Below are positions 8,813 through 17,039 of a DNA stretch of 28,250 nt, piece by piece. The stretch spans positions 14,221 through 42,470 of the forward strand of contig PBVO01000093.1 of the NCBI GenBank assembly GCA_002729015.1, in the 5' to 3' direction. A program made the position numbers and the translations under genes. The DNA comes from Candidatus Poribacteria bacterium. Lineage in GTDB: Bacteria > Poribacteria > WGA-4E > UBA9662. How positions within the stretch are numbered: position 1 is the first letter of the stretch; each line of letters begins with the position of its first letter. The notes under the pieces were generated by a model. It had not been told where the DNA came from, ran no database searches, and saw only the letters and a list, made by a program, of their open reading frames with translations.

Positions 8813-10204
8813 TCAGTTGTACCTTATTCTTGAAAGTCCTATACGAGCCCAAGCACGAATGTACTCGTTTTCATCTTCGGATGCTTCTTTAAGTTTACAA
8901 ATGGATTTTGAAGAAGGTCGAACCTTAGCTAACGCAGCTACTGCATTCTCACGTAAAGGAGAATCTGAAAGAGACCAAGGGGATGTTTTTCTTTTATCGT
9001 CCAAGGCATTTAGAAGTGCGGTTTCTGTCATTTGCGAAGTATCACCTGTGTTACCCAGAGCCTCAGCAGCATTTCTCCGAACCCACTCCGAATCGTCCCT
9101 TAAGGCCTTTGCTAAATGAGGAACAGCCGATTTAGCATCTTTTCCAATGCAACCCAATGCGCCACAAACCGCAGCACGTACTTGCCAATCTGGGTTATTT
9201 ATTGCTTCTACCAATTTGGTTATGGCTCTCTTACCACTTGCAGCTAGTCCGTATAGACTTGGAATTTGACTTGGGTTAGTAAAATCAGATCGATCCAAAT
9301 TTCTTGTAGATTCAGTTTTTGATTCGTCCCTGAGTTGCTTGATTAACCTAGAAATAGACAATGATGAACCCAACACACCAAATTTATATAAATCTTCTAG
9401 ATGAGAGATCTTGCCCTGATTCACTGATCGATCTACCGTTCCCATTATTTCTTCTACTCTAGGGTTAGCCGTATAACTAGTTTTTTTCCTGGTATCATGA
9501 TGTCCAAGATACCATTCCCAGATGTGCTGCCAAATATTTTGATTTACACCTAGAAAAAATGATCTGTCGTTCCAACCAAAATCATCGCAACTGCCAAGGT
9601 TCCATGAAGGTTGCTGAGGCTCTTCTGTGCGACAAAAGAGAAATTTCAGCATTAACCTGATCTCCTTACTTCGATTTTCAGTTGCTTTATGCCATAAATC
9701 ATAATGGACAATGGTAACAGTACCTGCTTGTCCGCAAAGTGGTAGCCCTTCTACCATGTTCTGGTACTGTTGGAAGTATTGTGTACCCGGTTGAATAGCT
9801 GTTGGACCCATCTCATCTGAAACGTCTTGTGGATAATAAAATGCCATCGCCATTCTGGGACGATGATATCTGATATTTCCTCCAATGGGATAATCTTTAT
9901 GCCAGACTTGTGCTTGACTCTTTGGAGGGTGGTAATGACATGCACGGTGTGGATGCATGACATAATCTGGTCCCAAAATACTAGTTAATGCTCCTGTAAT
10001 TGCTGGGGCAGTGAAAACATTATCCAAGATTGGAACCTTGGATAAAAGATTGTTCCCTGGTATTCCTTCTGTTTGTATCAGGGCCAAAATCCGGCTCTGA
10101 ATTTTTTGATGAAAATCAGGAGGAAATGATGTTTTGACTATGTGATAACCATTGACGATGAATTTTCTCATCTCTTGATCGTTCAGAAGAAATTTCTTGT
10201 CCAT
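8813..10204 (-). CDS. Phytanoyl-CoA dioxygenase (PhyH) family enzyme fused to HEAT repeats
   Basis: The 463-residue protein has an N-terminal Fe(II)/2-oxoglutarate oxygenase domain of the PhyH type (about 1-195). The iron triad is H102, D104 (WHKD) and H172 (LWHKATENRS), and R183 is placed to bind 2-oxoglutarate. A linker with many aromatics follows (about 200-305). From about 310 to 460 come HEAT/PBS-lyase-type helical repeats, for example NPDWQVRAAVCGALGCIG and DSEWVRRNAAEALGNTG. Such a fusion departs from the usual PhyH length of roughly 250-330 residues. It lacks a signal peptide. It is the first gene of a two-gene unit with the M81 peptidase. Substrates of bacterial PhyH proteins are diverse (hydroxylation of small molecules), so none is assigned. 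A dyad and a TATGAT box lie just upstream. Confidence 0.92.
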   Translation of the reverse strand: MDKKFLLNDQEMRKFIVNGYHIVKTSFPPDFHQKIQSRILALIQTEGIPGNNLLSKVPILDNVFTAPAITGALTSILGPDYVMHPHRACHYHPPKSQAQVWHKDYPIGGNIRYHRPRMAMAFYYPQDVSDEMGPTAIQPGTQYFQQYQNMVEGLPLCGQAGTVTIVHYDLWHKATENRSKEIRLMLKFLFCRTEEPQQPSWNLGSCDDFGWNDRSFFLGVNQNIWQHIWEWYLGHHDTRKKTSYTANPRVEEIMGTVDRSVNQGKISHLEDLYKFGVLGSSLSISRLIKQLRDESKTESTRNLDRSDFTNPSQIPSLYGLAASGKRAITKLVEAINNPDWQVRAAVCGALGCIGKDAKSAVPHLAKALRDDSEWVRRNAAEALGNTGDTSQMTETALLNALDDKRKTSPWSLSDSPLRENAVAALAKVRPSSKSICKLKEASEDENEYIRAWARIGLSRIRYN

Positions 10205-10231
10205 ATACGTTGTTTTATATGAATTCGCCTT

Positions 10232-10267
10232 ATCATACTAGCTCTCAGAAGTGCGATACTTCCGAGA
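10232..10267 (-). promoter_or_regulatory. Candidate operator and -10 box of the PhyH-M81 unit
   Basis: On plus, TCTC-a-GAAGT-gcgat-ACTTC-c-GAGA at 10243-10267 is a dyad with nine of ten base pairs matching. Next to it, toward the gene, lies a minus-strand TATGAT (10232-10237), about 28 nt before the ATG. A dyad beside a -10-like box suggests a repressor or activator site. No matching -35 box is clear. This is inferred from position and symmetry only. Confidence 0.35.
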
Positions 10268-10820
10268 TCGATTTTCTTAATTTTTTCTTTGATTTTTGGT
10301 ACATGATTAAGACAAAGTAGGATTCATAAATAGTATGTCCCAAAAATATTTGTGAGTTTTGCAAATAAGTATCTGTCTTATTGGTAACGGAGTTAAAGTA
10401 AATTTCATAGGTGTTTTCTATATGACATCAGATATAAGTTTCCGGTATGTTTGCCTTCGTAAACATGTTTTTGTTAGTTGAACAAATATTTAAAATGCAG
10501 GAAGGAAACAAGAAAAGGAGATGGCTAAAATATTAGGTGATCCATTCAAAATGAGATTATATGCTTCTGCCAAAAGTACGTCAATATGTATTGTTCCGCG
10601 TAGAAGTATTCATCATACAGAGGTAAGATAGGTCAGCCAATAAAGAATATATTTTGTGCCAAGGTGAAAATTTCAGCCTATATCTAGAACATGAATACGT
10701 TTTAAATTTTTATAATAGATTCCAGTTGTATCAGCAAGTTACGGCCGATTTGGGCTATAAACATGTCGCTTGATCGAAAAAATACCTAGACTGAATTTGG
10801 ACATATGCTTTACTATTTAG
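10268..10820. other. Divergent intergenic region, no supported gene
   Basis: This lies between the PhyH gene (minus) and the dehydrogenase gene (plus) and should carry both promoters. A 36-codon frame at 10521-10631 has GGAG fused directly to its ATG with no spacing and no recognisable similarity; it is not called. TATAAT near 10715 could serve the dehydrogenase gene. Confidence 0.35.
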
Positions 10821-10872
10821 ATTGAACTTTAGATTAGTCAACAATCCCGTAGGACGTAAGCGTAAGAACAAA

Positions 10873-11919
10873 ATGAGAAATGAAAAATACAGGGTATTAG
10901 TTCCCGATGCACAGTTTGCTGATGATGCTGAAGTTGAACGGAACCTAGCTTCAGAGTGGGTAGATTACGATATTCGTAGAGTTCGACAGTCATCATTCAT
11001 TTCTGATGAGGACTGGGCTTCCTGTGATGCACTTCAGGTCTGGCATGAAGTGCCGATAGATAAACCTCTGCTAGCTAAATTAGATCAATGCCGCCTAATT
11101 GTTCGGTGTGGTGTTGGTTATGATCATATCGACCTCGAAGCGGCGGGACGTGCTGGGATTCCAGTTTGTAATACACCCGATTATGGTACCAGTGAGGTTG
11201 CAGACCATGCTATGGGATTAATGCTAATGTTAGTACGTGGAATTGTAACACTCCATAGAGAACTAACCGAAGACCCGGTAGGAAACTACGTTACGGCTCG
11301 TACACCACCACTTATGCGTAGGATTCGTGGTACAAGACTAGGATTAGTCGGTTTAGGTCGTATTGGTACTGCCACTGCCTTAAGGGCTAAGGCTTTTGGA
11401 ATGCAGGTTTACGCCTATGATCCATATCTGGCACGTGGAGCTGAAATTGCTTTGGGTATTGAAAGGGTTGATAGTATAGATGAGATTCTTACGGGTTGTC
11501 CTATTGTTAGCCTACACGTTCCACTAACTAGTGAAACACATGAAATTATTAATAAAAAATCGATAAAAAAGATGAATCCCAACTCCATTTTGATTAATAC
11601 TGCCCGCGGAGGAATCGTGGATTTAGATGCTATACACGATGCGTTATATCATAAGGAAATAGGTGCTGCAGCACTCGATGTCTTGCCAGAAGAACCACCA
11701 AATGACAGCCACCCCCTTATGCTTGCGTTTAAGAATCAACCTGATTGGATTAAAGATCGCCTAATCTTAACTCCTCATTCAGCTTGGAATAGTCCAGAAA
11801 GTCGTTACGACGCAAGGGCGAAATCAACAGAAACACTACTAGCTATGTTTCTGCACAATGAATTGAGGAATTGTGTTAACTTGGAACACCTCGACCGTGC
11901 AAAACAAAAGCTAATGTAA
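10873..11919 (+). CDS. D-isomer-specific 2-hydroxyacid dehydrogenase (CtBP-like)
   Basis: The protein has 348 residues from the ATG at 10873. This start is preferred over an in-frame TTG at 10822, because the extra 17 residues are basic and the family fold begins at KYRVLVPDA. It is an NAD(H)-dependent oxidoreductase that interconverts a 2-oxoacid and a D-2-hydroxyacid. It shows VRCGVGYDHIDLEAAGRAGI and PDYGTSEVADHA, both highly typical of the CtBP branch. The Rossmann motif GLGRIG is at 160-165. The catalytic R245 (NTARGG), E274 (DVLPEEPP) and H302 (TPHSAW) are all present, so it should be active. No signal peptide. It is monocistronic as far as seen, divergent from the PhyH-M81 unit. Participation in the same catabolic pathway is possible but unproven; the substrate is unknown. 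Confidence 0.92.
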   Translation: MRNEKYRVLVPDAQFADDAEVERNLASEWVDYDIRRVRQSSFISDEDWASCDALQVWHEVPIDKPLLAKLDQCRLIVRCGVGYDHIDLEAAGRAGIPVCNTPDYGTSEVADHAMGLMLMLVRGIVTLHRELTEDPVGNYVTARTPPLMRRIRGTRLGLVGLGRIGTATALRAKAFGMQVYAYDPYLARGAEIALGIERVDSIDEILTGCPIVSLHVPLTSETHEIINKKSIKKMNPNSILINTARGGIVDLDAIHDALYHKEIGAAALDVLPEEPPNDSHPLMLAFKNQPDWIKDRLILTPHSAWNSPESRYDARAKSTETLLAMFLHNELRNCVNLEHLDRAKQKLM

Positions 11920-11968
11920 AAATTCTGCCTTATTCAAAAGGGACTAGCCGTCACTTCTCACTTGATTA

Positions 11969-12003
11969 TAGACCGGTTTGATAAGCCACGGGTGATTGGT
12001 CTA
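11969..12003 (+). terminator. Weak hairpin after the dehydrogenase gene
   Basis: TAGACCGGTT (11969-11978) pairs with GATTGGTCTA (11994-12003), 10 bp including three G-U pairs, with a 15-nt loop. It is followed only by a weak AATTTT, so termination is possible rather than likely. The rest of the gap up to 12231 shows nothing else. Confidence 0.3.
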
Positions 12004-12231
12004 TCGAATTTTGATTGAGATCGAGGCCTATTGTTTACTTAGTTGAATTGAGATTAGTCGTAGTTTGAAGTCTACCTTTTTCTGATTGAAAAATTTATCA
12101 AAAAAACGTCATTATGCAGCAAATCTATAAGCAGTTAATCAAAATAATATCATGGGTGTCGATGAAAGTAGAAGCAAGCAATTCGCTGTTAAATCATTAC
12201 CACTACGTAATTGGATCGCGGAATTTGAGTC

Positions 12232-13797
12232 ATGAAAGCAGTTAGCTGGGTTCTTTTATGCTGTTGTTTCATTTTGTTTCTAGTAGGTTGCCAAACTGAG
12301 AAAGAACGATACATACAATCTTTGGTACATCAGATAAAATATGCACATAACGAAAGTGATCCTGAAATTGAAACCGAATTAGTGAAACTGGGTGTAGAAT
12401 CTCTACCACACCTTATCAAGGCACTAGAAATTAAGAAAGTCAATCATCAGATCGAGACAATCCTAGTAACAATCGGTAATAATGCTGTCCACCAACTGAT
12501 ATTGGCGCTGCAAAGCAGGAACCCATTGGTTCAGCGCAGGATAGTAAGAATATTATCCAATATAGGAGCAAATGCTCATCCTGCCCTGATTCAATTAACA
12601 ACTGATAAAGACAGCAATGTGCGATGCCATGCGATATGGACATTGGGTAAAATTCAACAGAAGACGAATAATGTTTCACAAGCTCTAATCAAAAGCTTAG
12701 ATGATGAGGATGCGAATGTCAGATGTACCGCTGCATTAGTGCTAGCAAGATTGGGAGCAGGCCAGTGTGTTTCTAACTTGATTAAAAAATTAGATGACGA
12801 AAATAAGAGGGTACGATCTAACGCCTCATACGCTTTAGGCTCTCTGGGAAGCAGTGCAGCAGAAGCAATTGTACCACTTTTAAAATTATTAGGGGACGAA
12901 GATCCGGTTGTTCGCCTAAGTGGGTTGAAAGCACTTGAAAAAATTGGAAATTATGCGGTTCCAACTCTAATCAAAGAGTTATCTAATGACGACCTCATAG
13001 TTTCCGGTTCGGCTGCCAGTATTTTATTAAAAATTGGTTCTCCCGAAGCTATCAGTCCAGTAAAGCAGATGTTGCCTAGTTTGATTTTGATGCTAAAAAT
13101 GCCGGAGATCCGTCCTAGCTTGGAAAAGGTCATTCATCAACTGGGTCAAGAAATTGTTCCCCATTTGATTATATTACTAGAAGACCCAAGCTCAGAAATT
13201 CGGTTGAGTGTGGCCAGAATCATGGGAGACATCGGTCAGGAGGCCAGAGAAGGGATCCCGGCTTTGGTTCATTGCTTTAAGGATCCGAAATGGGAAGTTC
13301 GGAGTGAAGCTGAAAAAGCATTGGGGAAAATCGGTAAAGATGCTGTTCCGACTTTAATATCCCAGTTAGAAAGCTCTGACCAAGATACCAAGATTTTGGC
13401 GACCAAATCTTTAGGCCGTATCGGTAGGGACGCATCCAGTGCAATAGTTCCTTTGATTAAAGGGTTACAAGATTCTAGCTCAGGTGTTAGGTGGCAGTCT
13501 TCAACAGCATTAAGAAAGATAGGTGAAGATGTTGTTCCAGATTTAATTCAAGAATTGAAAAATCCTAATCTAGAAGTATGTCACAGTGCAATAAGAACAT
13601 TGGGACAAATAGGATCAGACGCCGAAGTTGCCGTTCCAATCTTGATACAATTAGTACAAAATGACGATGAATCCACACGACGATTATCTAGCACACTAGC
13701 AACCAGCAGTATTGCAATTGAGGCCTTAGAACAGATAGGCACAAGACAAGCACTCGATGTTGTTGAAGAATATAACAAAAACCAAAGATTAAGATAA
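12232..13797 (+). CDS. HEAT-repeat lipoprotein (large)
   Basis: The 521-residue protein has a lipoprotein signal (hydrophobic core, lipobox LVGC, lipidated C20), so it should be membrane-anchored on the periplasmic or outer-membrane side. The whole mature part is roughly a dozen HEAT/PBS-lyase-like repeats of 28-35 residues. Units contain D.(D/N).(N/V)VR and LG.IG, as in EDANVRCTAALVLARLG and DPKWEVRSEAEKALGKIG. HEAT solenoids bind other proteins; no catalytic residue is visible. The ATG has only a weak GAG ahead. A second HEAT lipoprotein follows 141 bp downstream on the same strand. The two differ in length and regularity and look like diverged relatives rather than a recent duplication. 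Partner and role are unknown. Confidence 0.88.
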   Translation: MKAVSWVLLCCCFILFLVGCQTEKERYIQSLVHQIKYAHNESDPEIETELVKLGVESLPHLIKALEIKKVNHQIETILVTIGNNAVHQLILALQSRNPLVQRRIVRILSNIGANAHPALIQLTTDKDSNVRCHAIWTLGKIQQKTNNVSQALIKSLDDEDANVRCTAALVLARLGAGQCVSNLIKKLDDENKRVRSNASYALGSLGSSAAEAIVPLLKLLGDEDPVVRLSGLKALEKIGNYAVPTLIKELSNDDLIVSGSAASILLKIGSPEAISPVKQMLPSLILMLKMPEIRPSLEKVIHQLGQEIVPHLIILLEDPSSEIRLSVARIMGDIGQEAREGIPALVHCFKDPKWEVRSEAEKALGKIGKDAVPTLISQLESSDQDTKILATKSLGRIGRDASSAIVPLIKGLQDSSSGVRWQSSTALRKIGEDVVPDLIQELKNPNLEVCHSAIRTLGQIGSDAEVAVPILIQLVQNDDESTRRLSSTLATSSIAIEALEQIGTRQALDVVEEYNKNQRLR

Positions 13798-13938
13798 ATC
13801 CAAAAGTAAGAGACTAACTAGATCAGATTATTCCGCATTCACAATTTTTGCCCTTTACAAATTTAAGTAATTTAGTTACTGACAGATGGTGATTTTTCTT
13901 AATATTATCAGTCAAATCAATTTACTAAAATTAAAAAA

Positions 13939-14673
13939 GTGAAAAAACGATCCATTCGGATATTATTTTTATCTATTTTGCTTTCAGTCGGATGTGGTCT
14001 GTCTGACTCACCCTCAAAAAAAGAAATTAATAGACTTACAAGAGATTTAAAGTCGAAAGACCCAGTAGTTCGCTCAAATGCAGCGTTCGCTTTAGGTGGA
14101 AAAAAAAATGAAGCTAAAAATGCAGTTCCATTTTTAGCTAAAGCGTTAAAAGATAAAGATAGAAACGTCAGAATGAATGCTGTTTTGGCTTTGGGTTTGA
14201 TTGGAAAAGGTGCAGCTAATGCCATACCAACCTTAGTTCAATTATTAAAAGACCCAAATCCAGATGTTCGTGAATATTCTGCATATGCAATCGGAAGAAT
14301 TAACAAAGGTGCCGTCGCAGCGATACCATCTCTCATACATTCACTTCAGGATGAGAATACAAGTGTTAGAATCGGTTCAATATGGGCGTTAGGTGCCATA
14401 GGTACAGAAGCAAAAGATGCAACACCTGCCATCATCCAATCATTACAAGATGAGGATAGAAATGTTCGACTAAATGCAATAATTGCATTAGGAGATATAG
14501 GAACAGAAGATTCAATACCAGCCCTTGCAAAAACCTTGGCACAACCGAGTGAAGACTGGTCAATTTTAGATTCCGCAGTGGAATCACTAAATCGAATAGG
14601 AACGCCAGAAGCAATAAAAGAAATCAAATATTTTCAGCAAAAAAATAGAGAAATTGGCTCTTTCAATTTTTAA
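13939..14673 (+). CDS. HEAT-repeat lipoprotein (small, regular 33-residue period)
   Basis: The 244-residue protein starts at GTG (13939), chosen because a lipoprotein signal follows immediately (MKKRSIRILFLSILLSVGC, lipobox SVGC, C19). The mature chain is about six HEAT_2/PBS-lyase-like repeats. Five successive VR anchors (VVRSNA, NVRMNA, DVREYS, SVRIGS, NVRLNA) are spaced exactly 33 residues apart, a more uniform array than in the preceding 521-residue lipoprotein. The last repeat degrades into LNRIGTPEAIKEI. Expected location is the outer or inner membrane facing the periplasm, as a protein-binding scaffold. The A-rich composition with long A-runs differs slightly from the gene upstream. 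No catalytic motif is seen. Confidence 0.87.
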   Translation: MKKRSIRILFLSILLSVGCGLSDSPSKKEINRLTRDLKSKDPVVRSNAAFALGGKKNEAKNAVPFLAKALKDKDRNVRMNAVLALGLIGKGAANAIPTLVQLLKDPNPDVREYSAYAIGRINKGAVAAIPSLIHSLQDENTSVRIGSIWALGAIGTEAKDATPAIIQSLQDEDRNVRLNAIIALGDIGTEDSIPALAKTLAQPSEDWSILDSAVESLNRIGTPEAIKEIKYFQQKNREIGSFNF

Positions 14674-14697
14674 TATCTATCATTAATTAAAAGAGCC
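14656..14697 (+). terminator. Hairpin spanning the end of the small HEAT gene
   Basis: GGCTCTTT (14656-14663) is the reverse complement of AAAGAGCC (14690-14697), with an inner TTAAT/ATTAA pair around the stop codon. A second AGAGCC at 14748-14753 is followed by ten T residues (14755-14764), so the left arm could pair with either copy. This is consistent with transcription termination but not a textbook structure. Confidence 0.35.
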
Positions 14698-14943
14698 ACA
14701 TGCATGATTAAACGACAAACCCAAACATAGAATTATTGAGATTAATGAGAGCCATTTTTTTTTTGATAAGAGTCGTTCGTTTCATTCGTATTGTTAGTTT
14801 TCTTTTGGTAGCTTATGTAAAACAGAAATTTAAAAAGCCCAAGTAGTATATGGGTTAATTTTGTTTTGATAAACAGCGAAATTCTGTCTAGATGTTCTGA
14901 TGGAATGACTGCCTACTGCTATTTACTGAATTGGAAATATTGA

Positions 14944-15081
14944 AGAAATATCTTTCAACTAGGGAAATACTTGAGAGGTGTTGACTTGAATGAATATAAC
15001 TTGAGGGATATTGAGTATAATGACGAAACTGTATGGACTAAAAGTGCCTTAAATGACTATTCATGTGGTGATAATGATTAA
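14944..15081 (+). pseudogene. Possible remnant of a pentapeptide-repeat protein
   Basis: The frame ending in a TAA just before 15082 reads YLRGVDLNEYNLRDIEY and then NDETVW. This resembles the last pentapeptide repeats (xLxxx pattern) and the conserved end of pentapeptide-repeat proteins. It is open only from 14944 and has no start codon or ribosome-binding site, and the upstream sequence shows no more repeats. It is most simply the tail of a decayed gene. The match is short, so chance similarity is possible. The rest of the 14698-15111 gap holds a 33-codon hydrophobic frame at 14745-14846 that I do not support as a gene. Confidence 0.3.
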
Positions 15082-15111
15082 TTCAGACTATATTTTTCTC
15101 TAACATTTTGA

Positions 15112-15510
15112 ATGAAATTCGTTGAAGTTGTTGCTGCAGTCATTAAATTCAACAGTAAATTTCTCTGTCTACAGCGAGGGGAGGGTAGCTATGACTATGT
15201 TTCATTCAAATATGAGTTTCCAGGTGGAAAGTTAGAAATCGGTGAATCTCGACAGCAAGCCTTGATTAGAGAGATAAAAGAAGAACTCGATTATTCTATC
15301 CAAGTTGAACATGAGTTCCTAACCGTTGAGCACCAATATCCAGACTTCCGACTGCTGATGCACAGTTATCTGTGCACAGCCAAAGATGTTAACTTCACCC
15401 TAATTGAACATATTGATTATAAGTGGCTGCCCATCCATCAATTAAAGAACTTAGATTGGGCAGCAGCAGACAGGACTATTGTTAATCAACTAGTCAGTCA
15501 AAAAGCATAA
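15112..15510 (+). CDS. Nudix hydrolase (MutT/NudG-like)
   Basis: The 132-residue cytoplasmic Nudix protein hydrolyses a nucleoside diphosphate linked to another moiety, most plausibly an oxidised or modified nucleoside triphosphate. The Nudix box is complete at 39-61 (G39, E45, R53-E54, E57-E58), with D60 where the consensus has glycine. The preceding KYEFPGGK and the C-terminal WLPIHQLKNLDWAAADRTIV are typical of the MutT/NudG (8-oxo-dGTP or CTP pyrophosphohydrolase) group and match its usual size of about 130 residues. The serine hydrolase gene starts 34 bp downstream on the same strand, so the two may share a transcript. The start ATG has no strong ribosome-binding site. Exact substrate unknown. 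Confidence 0.9.
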   Translation: MKFVEVVAAVIKFNSKFLCLQRGEGSYDYVSFKYEFPGGKLEIGESRQQALIREIKEELDYSIQVEHEFLTVEHQYPDFRLLMHSYLCTAKDVNFTLIEHIDYKWLPIHQLKNLDWAAADRTIVNQLVSQKA

Positions 15511-15544
15511 ACAGATTCTAGTTATAACCAGACTTATTAGGGTT

Positions 15545-16708
15545 ATGTCAGAAAAATTTGGCCAAGCAATCGAAGCAAGAATCCAAGACAAAATCTCTAA
15601 TACTGATATCCCGGCAGTGGTGATGGGTAAAATCAGTAAAAGCGGAGAAATGTTCTTTTCTTCTGATGGTCCTTCTAGGTGGGATAGAGACGGTGATATT
15701 ACCCCTCAAAACATTTTTAATATTGCTTCCATGACTAAAGCCCTAACTTCGGTAGCTGTTCTGCAGCTAGTAGAGCAAGGTCAAGTGGCCTTAGATGAAT
15801 CTCTTGATCAGCATTTACCTGAAATGTCTAAAAGACTAATTCTAAATCAAGACAATCAGATTATTGAACCCAAAAACAGTATTACACTTAGGCACTTACT
15901 GACTCATACTGCTGGTTTTGGTTACTGGTTCACTAGCCCTCAACTGGTAAGATGGGATCAGTTGAAAACTGAGATAAACTGGATGGAAAATTATCAACCC
16001 CGATTGTTCGAATCAGGCTCTTCGTTTATGTACGGAACCAATATAGACTGGGTTGGTCGATTAGTAGAAAAAATTTCTGGTATCGATCTAGAACAATATT
16101 TTAGACGGAATATTTCTGGACCATTAGGAATGGATAGTACTTGGTATAACGTACCCGATGAATTAGAACATCTAGTAGTTGGATCTTCCTACAGAAATTC
16201 TGACAATGGCACTGTTATAAAAAAAGAATATCAAAAAATGATTCCGTCAAAAAATTTTAATGGGGGTGGTGGATTATCGAGTTCTCCTGAGGATTACGGC
16301 CAATTTTTGGCCTGTATGCTGAATAAAGGGACTCTGAATGGCGTACAAGTCTTGGAGGAAAGTACTTTTGATTTACTTAATTCACCTCAACTTGATAATT
16401 TTAAAACTATTCATAGACACGTTGACACCGAGGATGTTGACACGAAGCCTAGAGGGGACAAAGACTTCTTTTTTGACAGTTATGATAACTGGACTTTAGC
16501 TTGGGCATATGAAGAAAACTCAGTTATTAGACCAAGAGGCACAGCCTATTGGGCAGGATTTTTTAATACTTACTTTACTATCGATTTTGAGAATGAATTC
16601 GCTCTGATTTATATGACACAAATTCTACCGTTTAATGATATGAATTCGTATAACTTGTTTACCTCTTTTGAACGAATAGTCTATGATAGTCTTGATTGGA
16701 AAGACTAA
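15545..16708 (+). CDS. Serine hydrolase of the beta-lactamase/esterase (class C-like) family
   Basis: The 387-residue protein shows the family's S-x-x-K motif at 62-65 (SMTK), with S62 as nucleophile and K65 as base. The tyrosine motif is FMYGTNIDWVG (Y163). GGGGLSSSPEDYG follows, which is typical of the family (beta-lactamase, D-aminopeptidase, family VIII esterase). Other landmarks are FNIASMTKALTS, RHLLTHTAGFGY and GPLGMDSTWY. There is no signal peptide, so a true periplasmic beta-lactamase is unlikely and a cytoplasmic esterase or peptidase is more plausible. An AGGG lies just upstream of the ATG. It follows the Nudix gene by 34 bp. The substrate cannot be assigned. Confidence 0.9.
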   Translation: MSEKFGQAIEARIQDKISNTDIPAVVMGKISKSGEMFFSSDGPSRWDRDGDITPQNIFNIASMTKALTSVAVLQLVEQGQVALDESLDQHLPEMSKRLILNQDNQIIEPKNSITLRHLLTHTAGFGYWFTSPQLVRWDQLKTEINWMENYQPRLFESGSSFMYGTNIDWVGRLVEKISGIDLEQYFRRNISGPLGMDSTWYNVPDELEHLVVGSSYRNSDNGTVIKKEYQKMIPSKNFNGGGGLSSSPEDYGQFLACMLNKGTLNGVQVLEESTFDLLNSPQLDNFKTIHRHVDTEDVDTKPRGDKDFFFDSYDNWTLAWAYEENSVIRPRGTAYWAGFFNTYFTIDFENEFALIYMTQILPFNDMNSYNLFTSFERIVYDSLDWKD

Positions 16709-16724
16709 TCATATTTAAGTTAAT

Positions 16725-16945
16725 TAAACCCACAAGTCAAGATACGATCCTAAAATAGAGCTTAGAATAGATGTGTTGACATATTAAACTTACGTAGGAA
16801 GTGAAGAAGAAAAATCCAGGCGAATGTACAGGTCGTCATTTTTGTACCTAAAGCTAAAGAACAAGTAAAAACAGGCGATAATGGTAGTATCTTCAAAACT
16901 TCCTTCTGTAAGGTGGGTCAACTCCTCTGGCTTACCTTCTTTTTT
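16725..16945 (+). repeat. Structured repeat copy A (partner of copy B at 18478-18655)
   Basis: Shared landmarks with copy B, in the same order and orientation, are: TAA(A)CCCA near the start; a purine-rich G-TGA-GAA stretch; a short hairpin followed by TTTTTGTACCTA (16839-16850); AGCT.AA..AAG and ATGGTA; TTCTGTAAGGTGGG (16904-16917); and TGGCT (16928-16932). Copy A is about 16 nt longer between the TTTTTGTACCTA and AAGGTGGG landmarks. It lies in the gap after the serine hydrolase gene and before the SUMF lipoprotein gene. The left boundary is uncertain. Confidence 0.5.
16910..16945 (+). terminator. Rho-independent terminator (end of repeat copy A)
   Basis: AAGGTGGGTCA (16910-16920) pairs with TGGCTTACCTT (16928-16938) over 11 bp including three G-U pairs, with a 7-nt loop. 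It is followed by CTTTTTT. It lies about 200 nt past the serine hydrolase stop and would end that transcript before the SUMF lipoprotein gene. Confidence 0.6.
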
Positions 16946-17039
16946 ACCACCATATTGTTTTATTTTCAGCCTTCGAATCAGAAAGTGAATAAATGATTAA
17001 GACTTCGTTCGGTTATTCACCCGGGAATTAGCTAGCTTT

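Noticed and set aside
10521..10631. 36-codon plus-strand frame beginning MAKILGDPF
   Set aside because: GGAG abuts the ATG without spacing, there is no recognisable family, and a frame of this length is expected by chance.
12440..12679. Minus-strand open frames inside the HEAT genes
   Set aside because: They are antisense shadows of well-supported plus-strand HEAT genes with better start, signal peptide and repeat structure.
14745..14846. 33-codon hydrophobic frame (MRAIFFLIRVVRFIRIV)
   Set aside because: Its start lies in AGAGCC followed by ten T residues, which looks more like terminator sequence, and the F/L richness follows from the T-run.
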